This document shows, one piece after another, positions 6,957-15,363 of a stretch of DNA of 64,000 bases; position 1 is the first letter of the stretch; the number at the start of each line of letters is the position of its first letter. Under the pieces are notes generated by a model. The model was not told where the DNA came from. It was given only the letters and a program-made list of their open reading frames with translations, and searched no databases. Source of the stretch: Clostridiales bacterium (GTDB lineage Bacteria > Bacillota > Clostridia > Christensenellales > CAG-138); the NCBI GenBank assembly GCA_019416935.1, contig DXWI01000012.1:1-64000 (forward strand). Direction: 5' to 3'. Position numbers and translations under genes: made by a program.

Positions 6957-8729
6957 TCATGGCACCTCGGGGCCCGGCTCTGGCGTAATAATTATCGGCT
7001 CAGTGTGTACGGGCGGAGGAGTCGTTACTGTCGGCTCGGGCGTTACAATCGGTTCCGGCGTATTCGTTGGCGTTGACGGCACCACCGGTTCCGGCGTGAT
7101 GACCGGAATACTCGGCGTCGGGGTCGGCGTGACGGTGAGTTCCGGACCGACAAGCTTCTTGCCTGCAAATGCATTATAGGTGGAGACAGCCAATTTCTCC
7201 GTTTTCACAAGCGACCCGTTCTTATAATAGTTTTTGTAGGATTGCCAGCGTTCGCCGTTTTTGCGCTCTACTACAATTTGCTCCGTTCCGGCAGGAAGCG
7301 TGGGATCGAGCTCCTCGACCATCTCTCCATTCGGATATATGGTGTCGGTTTTTTCGCTGGTCAGGCGAATTTCATCATAAGCATCCGTTGCAAACTGGCA
7401 ACGATAAATCTTGAAATACAAGTCGTTGCCGGATGTCCATGCAAAGAGGATGACATTCGTTTCCGTATCATTGCGGAACTTGAAATCAATGATATTACCA
7501 ACAGAGTTGATCGTGGCATCGAGCCCCTTTCGAACATAGGAAACAGGCATGGAATGGTTTCGGCGTGAGACGATCTCCAGATCCGCTTTGACAACTGCGT
7601 TATAGAGCGTGGAGGAGAGCTGACACACGCCGCCGCCCGCTTGTTCTTCCGTCGTTCCGCTCACATAAGCATTGGCCATCTTCCAACCATTCGCCGTCGT
7701 TCGCGTGCCCAAAACGCCGTTGGTAGAGAACGTCTCGCCCGGCTCAAGAACCGTGCCATTGATCAAATCGGCGCCTTTTCTAATATTGTACTTGCGGTTG
7801 CTGCTGCTTCCCTTGAAGGATGTGGTCGCAGAAGTCGTAATCAATTCCAGATGATCCTTTGTCAAGGTAGCCGGCACGGATTTAACCGGAATCTGAATAG
7901 GATCGTCATGATTGCCGCTCATGATTGCGCTCGTAATGCTTGCGATCAGTGCGTCCTGATCGACAGCAACGCCGTCCTGTGCGTCCACCATGGAAACGGT
8001 GTGCTGATCCTTATCGATTTGTCCAAAGGATGCGTTTCGCACAGGCTGGTCAATTTTGGCAGCCAGAGCGGCAACCTGCGTTGCAATATTGGAAAAATCG
8101 TATTGTACCGCCAGCGTGTACGCTTTTCCGTTCGTTCGGATGGACTCCGCCTCTGCAAGCACTTCTTCGACGCTGCCGGAGCGCGCGAGCTGAAATGCCT
8201 GCGCAAGCACATCGGAAAGGTTGGAGGTGCTCACAATCGTGCTCAGATCAAATGCGTGGGTAGCATCGCCAAGAGTAAGCGACAGCGAGCCGGATGGGGT
8301 TCTGGAGGCGATCAGTTCATTCAGCATTTGTTCCGCTTCGGACATCGTTTTTCCGCCGATCGCAACGCCCTCGACGGTAACGCCCTCGAGAAAGTATTTT
8401 GAATTCACAATCCGATCGTATTCCTGCGATTGCTGCAGCGCGAGCTCGGTGCGAATTCGCTCTTCCTCTTCTGCGGCGGCCGCCTGCGCAGCGATCTCGG
8501 CGGCAATTTGATTCTGCGAAATGATATAGAATACCACCCCGCAAATCAATGTCAAAACGATGGCGAGTCCAACGATAATCATGGCGGTTCGTTTGCTTCC
8601 CACTTTTCTTTTCCATCCGGTTTCGAACAGGGGTTCCGTATTCAGCTCTGCGTCCGCAGACGCATCATCGAGCGCGGTTGATTCCAGATCCAAATCCTGC
8701 TGTTCTTCAAAGAACAGATTCTTTCCCAT
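6957..8729 (-). CDS. VanW family membrane-anchored envelope protein
   Basis: 590 residues. A cytoplasmic N-terminus of about 48 residues precedes one transmembrane segment (about 49-71), so the bulk is extracellular. Two copies of a peptidoglycan-binding-4-like domain fill about 90-290. The VanW domain follows, recognised by RKGADLINGTVLEPGETFS, GGGVCQLSSTLYNAVV and SYVRKGLDATI. The last 60 residues are a Pro/Thr-rich tail with repeated TPTPTP and PEP units, likely a cell-wall-spanning or flexible segment. VanW proteins are widespread in clostridia and their biochemical activity is not settled. A GAGGGGG ribosome site lies just before the ATG, and a terminator follows the gene. Confidence 0.88.
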   Translation of the reverse strand: MGKNLFFEEQQDLDLESTALDDASADAELNTEPLFETGWKRKVGSKRTAMIIVGLAIVLTLICGVVFYIISQNQIAAEIAAQAAAAEEEERIRTELALQQSQEYDRIVNSKYFLEGVTVEGVAIGGKTMSEAEQMLNELIASRTPSGSLSLTLGDATHAFDLSTIVSTSNLSDVLAQAFQLARSGSVEEVLAEAESIRTNGKAYTLAVQYDFSNIATQVAALAAKIDQPVRNASFGQIDKDQHTVSMVDAQDGVAVDQDALIASITSAIMSGNHDDPIQIPVKSVPATLTKDHLELITTSATTSFKGSSSNRKYNIRKGADLINGTVLEPGETFSTNGVLGTRTTANGWKMANAYVSGTTEEQAGGGVCQLSSTLYNAVVKADLEIVSRRNHSMPVSYVRKGLDATINSVGNIIDFKFRNDTETNVILFAWTSGNDLYFKIYRCQFATDAYDEIRLTSEKTDTIYPNGEMVEELDPTLPAGTEQIVVERKNGERWQSYKNYYKNGSLVKTEKLAVSTYNAFAGKKLVGPELTVTPTPTPSIPVITPEPVVPSTPTNTPEPIVTPEPTVTTPPPVHTEPIIITPEPGPEVP

Positions 8730-8921
8730 GGTGTTACCCCCTCATTCTCTCTCGTCAAGTCTTTATATTATGCACCATTTTGAATAGCCAATCCTATCCA
8801 ATCCGGCATTTGTTACAATTTGTTCATCACTGCCATCCGGCAGCCGATACGTTCGACCGATCTCGATGATTTTTATAGTCGGCCACTATATACAAGACCA
8901 TATTTGTGGTATGATGGTTGC

Positions 8922-9425
8922 ATGAAAATAAGAGAAAAGAAAAAAACGCTCCCTACAAACAAATCGCCGATGGATGCGGCCCTGCATTTCCTCGGTTATC
9001 GGGCGCGCACCGTGCGGGAAACAGAGCGTCATCTGGATGAGAAGCAGTATGGCGAGTACGAGGTAGCGCAGACGATCGACCGTCTTTTGGAGCTTGGCCT
9101 GTTGGACGACGAGAAGTTTGCTGCCGATTTCATCGAGACGCGCCTACGCACAAAGCCGGTCAGCCGCAGACATCTCGGGGAACAGCTCTATGCGCATGAG
9201 CTCTCTGCCGATGTGATTGCCGCGGCATTGGAGCGGGTGTCGGATGAGGAGGAACAGGACAATGCGAACCGCATTGCTGAAAAATACTGGCAGCAGTTTT
9301 CTTCCTTGGAGCAAAGGGAACGCCAATCTCGCGTTATGCAGCGGCTTCTTGCGCGCGGCTATGATTATGAAACGGCGCGCAGGGCGCTGGCGGCACAGCC
9401 GCAGGAAGAAGGGCGCACGGAATGA
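8922..9425 (+). CDS. recX: Regulatory protein RecX
   Basis: RecX binds RecA filaments and limits recombination and SOS signalling. The 167 residues fit the family of three-helix repeats. Typical stretches are ALHFLGYRARTVRETERHL, AQTIDRLLELGLLDDEKFA and SRRHLGEQL, with the last repeat RVMQRLLARGYDYETARRAL. ATG 8922 was chosen because the family starts here; in-frame codons further up translate to sequence without similarity. A TATGAT box at 8910-8915 is too close to the start to be its promoter unless the transcript is nearly leaderless. The stop overlaps the nnr ATG (ATGA), so the two are probably co-translated. Confidence 0.88.
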   Translation: MKIREKKKTLPTNKSPMDAALHFLGYRARTVRETERHLDEKQYGEYEVAQTIDRLLELGLLDDEKFAADFIETRLRTKPVSRRHLGEQLYAHELSADVIAAALERVSDEEEQDNANRIAEKYWQQFSSLEQRERQSRVMQRLLARGYDYETARRALAAQPQEEGRTE

Positions 9426-10915
9426 AAGACGTTCTTACCCCATCGCAGTCACGGAATGCGGATCAGGCACTGATTCAGCAATATGGAATCTCCGGCGAGG
9501 TTTTGATGGAGCGCGCGGCGCAGGGCGTGGTGCAGGCGATCAACACCCGTTTTCAGGATAGCGCTCGCATTTTGATTCTGTGCGGCCCGGGGAATAACGG
9601 GGGAGACGGCTTTGCGGTACTGCGTCAACTCCACGAGGCCGGCCGTCGGGCCGACTGCTGGTTTTCCGCGAACGCTGAGAAACTCAGCTCAGATGCGCTG
9701 ACCCATTATCACTGTGCGTTGCAAGCCGGATGCCGTTTTCTTCCCACACTGCCCAATCCGGCAGAGTATGCTTGTGTTGTTGACGCGTTGTTTGGCACAG
9801 GGCTCTCGCGCCCGCTGTCGCCCGCCTACTGTGAAGTCATTTCAAAGGTCAACGCCTCCGTGGCCTACCGAATTTCGGTCGATATCCCATCCGGCATTGA
9901 CGGCCTTACCGGCCGCTGCTGCGGCACTGCCATACGCGCCGATGAAACCGTGACCTTTCAATATGTCAAGCGCGGCTTACTGTTATGCCCCGGCAGGGAA
10001 TATGCGGGCAAAATTCAAATCCATCCGATTGCGGAACAGTATCCGGTGAGCAGCGATACAAGTTGGCTGGAAACATCGGATATCCGTGACATTCTGCCGC
10101 CGCGTCCATTGGATAGTCACAAGGGCAAAAATGGCCGCGCACTGCTGTGTGTCGGCAGCGAGCACTATACCGGCGCGGCGCTGCTGAGCGCCCAAGCTGC
10201 GCTGCGCGGTGGCTGCGGGCTTTTGAGCGTCGCGGTCCCCGCCGCCATAAAACCAGCCTTTTCGGTTGTACCCGAAGCAATGTGCGTTCCCTGCGGGAAT
10301 ACCGGAAGCTGGGATGAAGCCGCGCAATCGGATGCCTGCGAACGAATCGATGCCAGTCAGGCTGTCGGCATTGGCTGCGGCATGGGCGAGATGTCCATGA
10401 ATCGCCTGCTCCGGGCGGTGATTGCTTCGCATCGTCCCGCCGTTGTGGATGCCGATGCGCTCAATCAGTTGGCGGCGCATCCGGAACTTCTGACGCAACT
10501 GCATTCAAACATGGTTTTGACGCCGCACCCGGCTGAAATGGCGCGGCTTCTGCGATGCAGCGTTGGGGATGTGCTTGAGAATCCCATCGAAACGGCTCGC
10601 GAATCAGCCGATAAGATGGGGTGCATCGTGCTGCTCAAGGGGGCTACTACATGCATCAGCAACGGCAGCAAAACTGTGCTCAACACGACCGGCAATCCCG
10701 GGCTGGCAAAGGGAGGCAGCGGAGATGTGTTGACTGGGCTGCTTCTGGCGCTTCTGGCGCAGAAAATTCCGCCCTTCCAAGCAGCATGCGCCGCGGCATT
10801 TCTGCTGGGCGCATCGGCTGATCTGGCTTATCAAATTTTGGGGAATCGCATGCTGGTTGCCGGAGATGTTATCGATGCAATCAGTCAAGAAATACGCGCG
10901 GAACGCGTTCGCTGA
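9422..10915 (+). CDS. nnr: Bifunctional NAD(P)H-hydrate epimerase and dehydratase
   Basis: This repair enzyme restores NAD(P)H damaged by hydration. The N-terminal half (about 1-210) is the epimerase domain, with LCGPGNNGGDGFAVLR and VDALFGTGLSRPL and the Asp of IPSGIDG. The C-terminal half (about 225-497) is the ADP-dependent dehydratase, with KGKNGRALLCVGSEHYTGAA, VDADALNQL and the nucleotide motif GNPGLAKGGSGDVLTGLL. The two-domain fusion is the common bacterial form. Its last 35 bases overlap the 3' end of the opposing alr gene, so the two transcripts are complementary at their ends and no terminator lies between them. Confidence 0.94.
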   Translation: MKDVLTPSQSRNADQALIQQYGISGEVLMERAAQGVVQAINTRFQDSARILILCGPGNNGGDGFAVLRQLHEAGRRADCWFSANAEKLSSDALTHYHCALQAGCRFLPTLPNPAEYACVVDALFGTGLSRPLSPAYCEVISKVNASVAYRISVDIPSGIDGLTGRCCGTAIRADETVTFQYVKRGLLLCPGREYAGKIQIHPIAEQYPVSSDTSWLETSDIRDILPPRPLDSHKGKNGRALLCVGSEHYTGAALLSAQAALRGGCGLLSVAVPAAIKPAFSVVPEAMCVPCGNTGSWDEAAQSDACERIDASQAVGIGCGMGEMSMNRLLRAVIASHRPAVVDADALNQLAAHPELLTQLHSNMVLTPHPAEMARLLRCSVGDVLENPIETARESADKMGCIVLLKGATTCISNGSKTVLNTTGNPGLAKGGSGDVLTGLLLALLAQKIPPFQAACAAAFLLGASADLAYQILGNRMLVAGDVIDAISQEIRAERVR

Positions 10916-11996
10916 TCGAGAGCAAAATCTCATAGCTGATGGTATCGGCCCAGCGCGCCATTTCATCGGCAGTGATGGTTTCGTTCCCCTGACTTCCAAG
11001 CAATATCACTTCATCCCCGATCGCCGCATCGGGGATATCCGTTACATCGCACATGATCTGATCCATGCAAACGGTACCGATTTGCGGCGCGCGTTTCCCG
11101 TGAATCAATACGCTTGCCCGGTTGGACAGGCAGCGCTTATATCCGTCGCCATATCCCACAGGAAGCGTTGCTACGAGCGTCCGCCCGGACGCGGTAAAAG
11201 TTCTTCCATAACTGACGGTTTCGCCCTCAGCGATCTCTTTGATATTGACGATGTTTGTTTTCCAGCTCAATACGGGACGCAGATCGATGTTCTCATCGGT
11301 ATGTCCGGCCGGATGGTAGCCATACATGGCGATGCCGCCGCGCACCATATCATATTGATATTCCGGCAATTCCAGCGCACCGCCGCTGTTGGCGGCGTGC
11401 AGAATGGGATGGTATCCGTAGCGAGCGGCAATCGAAACAAACTCGTCAAACATGGCTGCCTGTCGCCTGGTAAAGCTCTTGTCCTTCAGTTCCGACACGG
11501 CAAAATGCGTGAACATCCCTTCAAAAATCAGATTCGGGCATTTGGAAAGGTATTGCAGCGCTTCTTCAAAGGCGTCCGTGCACACAAAGCCGATGCGGTT
11601 CATGCCGGTATCCACCTTGAAATGAAACCGACAGGTTTTTCCTGCACCGGCAGCCGCTGCTTGCAGTTTCTTTAACGTGTGAATGGAGAATACTGTCGGC
11701 GTCAGATTGTACGCAAGAATACAATCGATGTGCGTATCCATGGAAGCCCCGAGTATTAGAATCGGCTCAGAAACGCCGGCCGCCCGCAGCCGGACGCCCT
11801 CCTCTGCAATGGCAACGCCGAGATAGTCGGCGCCTTGCCGGCAAGCGTATTGCGCGACTTCTTCCAAACCGTGTCCGTAAGCGTTTGCTTTCACAACCGC
11901 CAAAAATTTTGTTTCGGGTTTCAATCCGGCACGGATCACCGAAATATTGTGTGCGATATTCGGCAGAGCGATCTCTGTCCTTGTAGCGCGTATCAT
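10881..11996 (-). CDS. alr: Alanine racemase
   Basis: A PLP enzyme that makes D-alanine for peptidoglycan. The PLP lysine is in AVVKANAYGHG (about residue 36) and the second catalytic base is the Tyr of VSYGRTFTASG. LPVGYGDGYKR and TVCMDQIMCDVT are family signatures. ATG 11996 (MIRATRTEIALPN) is chosen over an in-frame GTG at 12005, because AAGAGGTGG sits at the right distance upstream and would be partly inside the longer form. The length, about 371 residues, is normal. It lies four bases beyond the stop of the amidohydrolase gene if the GTG is counted, so the two form a minus-strand operon. The 3' end overlaps nnr. Confidence 0.93.
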   Translation of the reverse strand: MIRATRTEIALPNIAHNISVIRAGLKPETKFLAVVKANAYGHGLEEVAQYACRQGADYLGVAIAEEGVRLRAAGVSEPILILGASMDTHIDCILAYNLTPTVFSIHTLKKLQAAAAGAGKTCRFHFKVDTGMNRIGFVCTDAFEEALQYLSKCPNLIFEGMFTHFAVSELKDKSFTRRQAAMFDEFVSIAARYGYHPILHAANSGGALELPEYQYDMVRGGIAMYGYHPAGHTDENIDLRPVLSWKTNIVNIKEIAEGETVSYGRTFTASGRTLVATLPVGYGDGYKRCLSNRASVLIHGKRAPQIGTVCMDQIMCDVTDIPDAAIGDEVILLGSQGNETITADEMARWADTISYEILLSISERVPRVFLD

Positions 11997-12008
11997 CAGG
12001 TCCACCTC

Positions 12009-13193
12009 TTATTGCTTCGGTTCCCGTTCCTCGCGGTAAACGATTTGGCCGTTAATCATCGTCATAGTGCAGCGGGCGCGGAAATCGAACGGATGATCGT
12101 TAAACATCGCGAGATCCGCGTCCTTGCCGACCTCCAGCGACCCAATCCGATCATCCAAACCGACGGCTCTTGCGGCGTGCAGCGTAATGGCAGCGAGCGC
12201 CGTTTCCTCATCAAGGCCCTCGCGAACCGCAAGCGCCGCGCAAATGGGCAGGTATTGAATGGGAATCACCGGATGATCGGTCATCAACGCAAATTCAATG
12301 CCTGCATCCTTCAAAATAGCGGGCGCACGGAAAGTCAGGTTTCGGAGTTCCACTTTTGACCGTTCGGAGAGAAGCGGCCCGAGAATGATCGGCACGCCGC
12401 CCAGCGCATCAATCTGACTCTTCAGTTCGTTTACAATCAGGTGCCCTTCCGTGCAATGCTCCAAAGAGATGCGCAGATGGAATTCTCTCGCAATGCGCAG
12501 TGCGGTTAAAATATCGTCCGCCCGGTGTGCGTGTACCTTCAAAAGGAGGTCGCCGGATAAAACGGGCAGAAGCGCTTCCATGGCCATATCCATGTCCGGC
12601 TTTTTGTCGGGATCGTTCTTCGCTTTCTCCTTTTCCGCCGCATATTCCTGCGCGTCAAACATGGCCTTCCGGAAGAGTGCGGCAATCGCCATTCGCGTAT
12701 ACGGCGTTACCTTCTGCGTCCCGTATACCTGTTTTGGGTTTTCGCCCATCGCTGCTTTCATGGCAACCGGCGCTTTCACGAGCATATTTTCAACGGAGGC
12801 GCCGTGCGTTTTTAGCGCCGCGAACTGCCCGCCGATGACATTTGCGGAACCGGGGCCGGTTACGACGGTCGTGATTCCCGCAGCGCAGGCCTCACGAAAG
12901 CATGGGTCAAACGGATTCAGGCCATCAATGGCGCGCATTTGCGGCGTAATGGGGTCGGATGTTTCATTTCCATCCGCGCCTTCATCGCCCATTCCGTCCT
13001 CCCACATGCCGACGTGGCAGTGCGCGTCAATAAAGCCCGGCGTAATGGTGCAGCCGCTTGCATCCATGCATGTGGCGTCCGCCGCTTCGATATTCGCGCC
13101 AAGCGCTGCGATTTTGCCATCCCGAATCAGCATATCGCCCTGAAAGGCGGGCTGTGCGACCGGATATATGCGGCCGTTTTTCAAAAGAATCAT
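12009..13193 (-). CDS. Amidohydrolase family protein (imidazolonepropionase-like)
   Basis: 394 residues with a composite metal-dependent hydrolase fold. The N-terminal beta-sandwich strand ILLKNGRIYPV is followed by the metal motif GFIDAHCHVGMWEDG (about 54-68). Further ligands are likely HAHRADDI, SLEHCTEGH and MTDHPVIP. The protein ends in the usual GSLEVGKDADLAMFNDHPFDF. A related group in clostridia is annotated as amidohydrolase or imidazolonepropionase-like, but no histidine-degradation genes lie nearby, so that substrate is not supported. Its ATG has a GGAG site upstream. The alr gene follows at once, which may be only an operon neighbour. Substrate unknown. Confidence 0.82.
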   Translation of the reverse strand: MILLKNGRIYPVAQPAFQGDMLIRDGKIAALGANIEAADATCMDASGCTITPGFIDAHCHVGMWEDGMGDEGADGNETSDPITPQMRAIDGLNPFDPCFREACAAGITTVVTGPGSANVIGGQFAALKTHGASVENMLVKAPVAMKAAMGENPKQVYGTQKVTPYTRMAIAALFRKAMFDAQEYAAEKEKAKNDPDKKPDMDMAMEALLPVLSGDLLLKVHAHRADDILTALRIAREFHLRISLEHCTEGHLIVNELKSQIDALGGVPIILGPLLSERSKVELRNLTFRAPAILKDAGIEFALMTDHPVIPIQYLPICAALAVREGLDEETALAAITLHAARAVGLDDRIGSLEVGKDADLAMFNDHPFDFRARCTMTMINGQIVYREEREPKQ

Positions 13194-13290
13194 TCTATTC
13201 GCTCCAAACTTTTGTTTCCGTCCTGATATTCCAAAGACGTTCCCCTTTATTTTATCAGATAAATTGGATTTTACAATTGCTTTTCTCTAC

Positions 13291-13319
13291 TTGTATGTTC
13301 TAATTGTAAATGTTATAAT
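13291..13319 (+). promoter_or_regulatory. Sigma-A promoter of rsmD-coaD
   Basis: The -35 TTGTAT (13291-13296) and perfect -10 TATAAT (13314-13319) are 17 bases apart. They sit 36 bases above the TTG start of rsmD in an AT-rich divergent gap. Confidence 0.75.
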
Positions 13320-13354
13320 ACAATATCTACGTAAGTTGGTATCAGGAGGAGAAA

Positions 13355-13918
13355 TTGCGAATTATTGCCGGAAGTGCTAGGGGCAGGCAAATTGAGGCGC
13401 TTCCCGGACTGGCAACGCGTCCGACGCTTGACCGGGTAAAGGAGGCCATGTTTGGCGCATTGCAGTTTGATTTACCGGGCAGTCATGTGCTCGATCTCTT
13501 TTCCGGATCCGGCAACCTCGGGCTTGAGGCGGCATCGCGCGGAGCCAAGCTCGTAGTGTGCAACGATGATTCTGCGGCTTGCGCAGCGTTGATTCGAAAG
13601 AATGCTGCCGCGGTTCGTCTTTCAGATGTGGTTACAGTCATGCAGCTCGACTATCGCGAGGCGATCCGCCGGTTGGCAGCCTCCGGCTTACGCTTCGATT
13701 TTGCATTCCTGGATGCACCGTACGCAAGCGGTTTTGCAGAGGATGCGGCAAGGATGCTCTTTGCCGAAGGCTTGATGCAGCCGGATGGATTGGTTTTGAT
13801 TGAGCATTCCTCCACGGCTGCGCCGCCGCAGGATGTGCGGGGCATTATGCGCCGCCGCAGGACTAAAAAGTTCGGCGTTTGCGCGGTTTCAGAAATGGAA
13901 AGGGACGAAACGATATGA
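13355..13918 (+). CDS. rsmD: 16S rRNA (guanine966-N2)-methyltransferase RsmD
   Basis: RsmD methylates G966 of 16S rRNA in the small subunit, using S-adenosylmethionine. The 187-residue protein begins RIIAGSARGRQI, the family start. It has the SAM-binding motif VLDLFSGSGNLGLEAASRGA (about 48-67) and the catalytic motif FLDAPYASG, a variant of the usual DPPY in which the first Pro is Ala. The start codon is TTG, supported by AGGAGGAG eight bases upstream. The stop overlaps the coaD ATG (ATGA). This order, rsmD then coaD, is conserved in Firmicutes (B. subtilis ylbH-ylbI). Confidence 0.92.
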   Translation: MRIIAGSARGRQIEALPGLATRPTLDRVKEAMFGALQFDLPGSHVLDLFSGSGNLGLEAASRGAKLVVCNDDSAACAALIRKNAAAVRLSDVVTVMQLDYREAIRRLAASGLRFDFAFLDAPYASGFAEDAARMLFAEGLMQPDGLVLIEHSSTAAPPQDVRGIMRRRRTKKFGVCAVSEMERDETI

Positions 13919-14403
13919 AGATCGGCATTTATCCCGGCAGTTTCGATCCGTTTACGGTTGGGCATATGGATGTTCTTCAGAATGCCTATGCGCTATTTGA
14001 CCGCGTGTATGTCGGCGTTTTGCGCAATTCCGCGAAATCCGCCACGTTCTCTGTGGACGAACGCGTTTCCATGATACGGCGCGCTGTTGAGGATGCGGAC
14101 ATGCCGCATGTGATCGTGGAGCAGTTTGGTGGATTGCTGGTCGATTATGCAAAGCAAATCGGCGCGCATTACATTATCCGCGGTCTGCGCGCCATTACGG
14201 ATTTTGAATACGAGTTTCAGATTGACGCGATTAACCGCCATCTGGAACCGAATGTGCAGACGGTTTATTTTATGGCAAAGCCGTCGCTTTCCTTCCTGAG
14301 TTCCAGTACGGTCAAGGAAATCGGAGCTTATGGCGGAAACATCGCGGGACTCGTTCCCGATTGTAACATGAATATTATTGCAGAAAGGTTACGACAAGCA
14401 TGA
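13915..14403 (+). CDS. coaD: Phosphopantetheine adenylyltransferase
   Basis: CoaD transfers AMP from ATP to 4'-phosphopantetheine, the next-to-last step of coenzyme A synthesis. The 162-residue protein has the nucleotidyltransferase motif YPGSFDPFTVGHMDV (residues 5-19, TxGH) and the second signature SSSTVKEI near residue 128. It is full length. Start and stop both overlap their neighbours by four bases, with rsmD before it and a coiled-coil gene after it, so translation is probably coupled through all three. Confidence 0.96.
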   Translation: MKIGIYPGSFDPFTVGHMDVLQNAYALFDRVYVGVLRNSAKSATFSVDERVSMIRRAVEDADMPHVIVEQFGGLLVDYAKQIGAHYIIRGLRAITDFEYEFQIDAINRHLEPNVQTVYFMAKPSLSFLSSSTVKEIGAYGGNIAGLVPDCNMNIIAERLRQA

Positions 14404-15323
14404 GTACTGCACAGACGATGAAGATCTACAGCATTATTTCAAGCATTGAGCAGGAACTGGAGGAAAGCCCGCGTACAAAGTTCAGCGGCCAAAACCGACG
14501 GGTGGTTGAAATTGAGCGGCTGTACGACTTGCTCGGGGATCTCAAGGTGACGATTCCCGAGGATATCCGTCGCGCTACCGGCGTGCTGGCGGAAGCGGAA
14601 AACCGAATTAACGACGCAAAGGAGCAGGCGGAGGAGATCTTGGCACAGGCGCATGAGGAGGCAGACAACGTCCTGTCGCAGGCGCAGGCCAGCGCCGAGA
14701 ACCTGTATCATCAGGCGCAGGTCGAGTATGAAACCCGCGTCAGCGATGCAGAGGTCTATAAAGAAGCGTGCACCCGCGCCGCACAGATTTCTTCCGAAGC
14801 GGAAACCAATGCAAACGCGATCTACAATGGCGCGCGGAAATACGCAGATGATATTCTCTCTGATCTGCAGCAGTATATGACCGAGTATCATGCTTTGATC
14901 GCGCAAAACCGGCAGGAGTTGGGTGTGCCGGCTGCACAGCCGCAACCGGTGGTACAGCAGGCGCCGCAGGCGCAGCCGGTCTATCAGCAGCAGCCTGTGT
15001 ATCAGGAACCCGCGCCGCAGCCGGTTGCATATCAGCCGCAGCAGTCATACGCCGAGCAAGACGGTATGACGCGTCAGTTTGAACGCCCCGTTCAACCGCA
15101 GAGGACACGCGAACCGGCGGAAGAAGATCATCGGTACTATGAAGAAGAACGTCATGAAAAGCCAAAGAAAAAGGGCTTCTTTGCCAAGATGTTTGAGCTC
15201 GACGATGAGGACGAAGAAGAATTTGACGATTCTTGGGAAGAGGAAGCGCCGAAGCATGAAAAGCCGAAAAAGCAGCGCAAAAAATTCTTTGACTTCGATG
15301 ATGATGAGGATGACGAATATTGA
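14400..15323 (+). CDS. Coiled-coil protein with acidic tail, function unknown
   Basis: 307 residues. Residues about 10-175 are a long charged helix with heptad character and repeated Ala/Gln/Glu (for example EAEERINDAKEQAEEIL-like segments), resembling the stalk H/E subunit type of V-ATPase or DivIVA-like coiled coils. Residues about 180-235 are rich in Gln and Pro (QPQPVVQQ, QPVYQQQP). The tail alternates basic KPKKKGFFAKMF with long Asp/Glu runs. No enzyme motif or membrane segment is visible. It overlaps the coaD stop by four bases, so it is made with coaD, and is followed by a terminator. Proteins of this shape occur downstream of coaD in clostridia, but their role is not known to me. Confidence 0.72.
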   Translation: MSTAQTMKIYSIISSIEQELEESPRTKFSGQNRRVVEIERLYDLLGDLKVTIPEDIRRATGVLAEAENRINDAKEQAEEILAQAHEEADNVLSQAQASAENLYHQAQVEYETRVSDAEVYKEACTRAAQISSEAETNANAIYNGARKYADDILSDLQQYMTEYHALIAQNRQELGVPAAQPQPVVQQAPQAQPVYQQQPVYQEPAPQPVAYQPQQSYAEQDGMTRQFERPVQPQRTREPAEEDHRYYEEERHEKPKKKGFFAKMFELDDEDEEEFDDSWEEEAPKHEKPKKQRKKFFDFDDDEDDEY

Positions 15324-15330
15324 ACCATTG

Positions 15331-15363
15331 GGAGCCCGAGCCATTCGGGTTCCTTTTCATTTT
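15331..15363 (+). terminator. Terminator of the rsmD-coaD operon
   Basis: A 9-bp stem (GGAGCCCGA at 15331-15339 with TCGGGTTCC at 15345-15353, one G-T pair) has a 5-base loop and is followed by TTTTCATTTTT. The T-run reaches into the end of the opposing ylbJ gene. Confidence 0.8.

Noticed and set aside
8887..8915. A sigma-A promoter for recX
   Set aside because: TATGAT at 8910-8915 is seven bases from the ATG and no -35 hexamer is seen 17 bases upstream.
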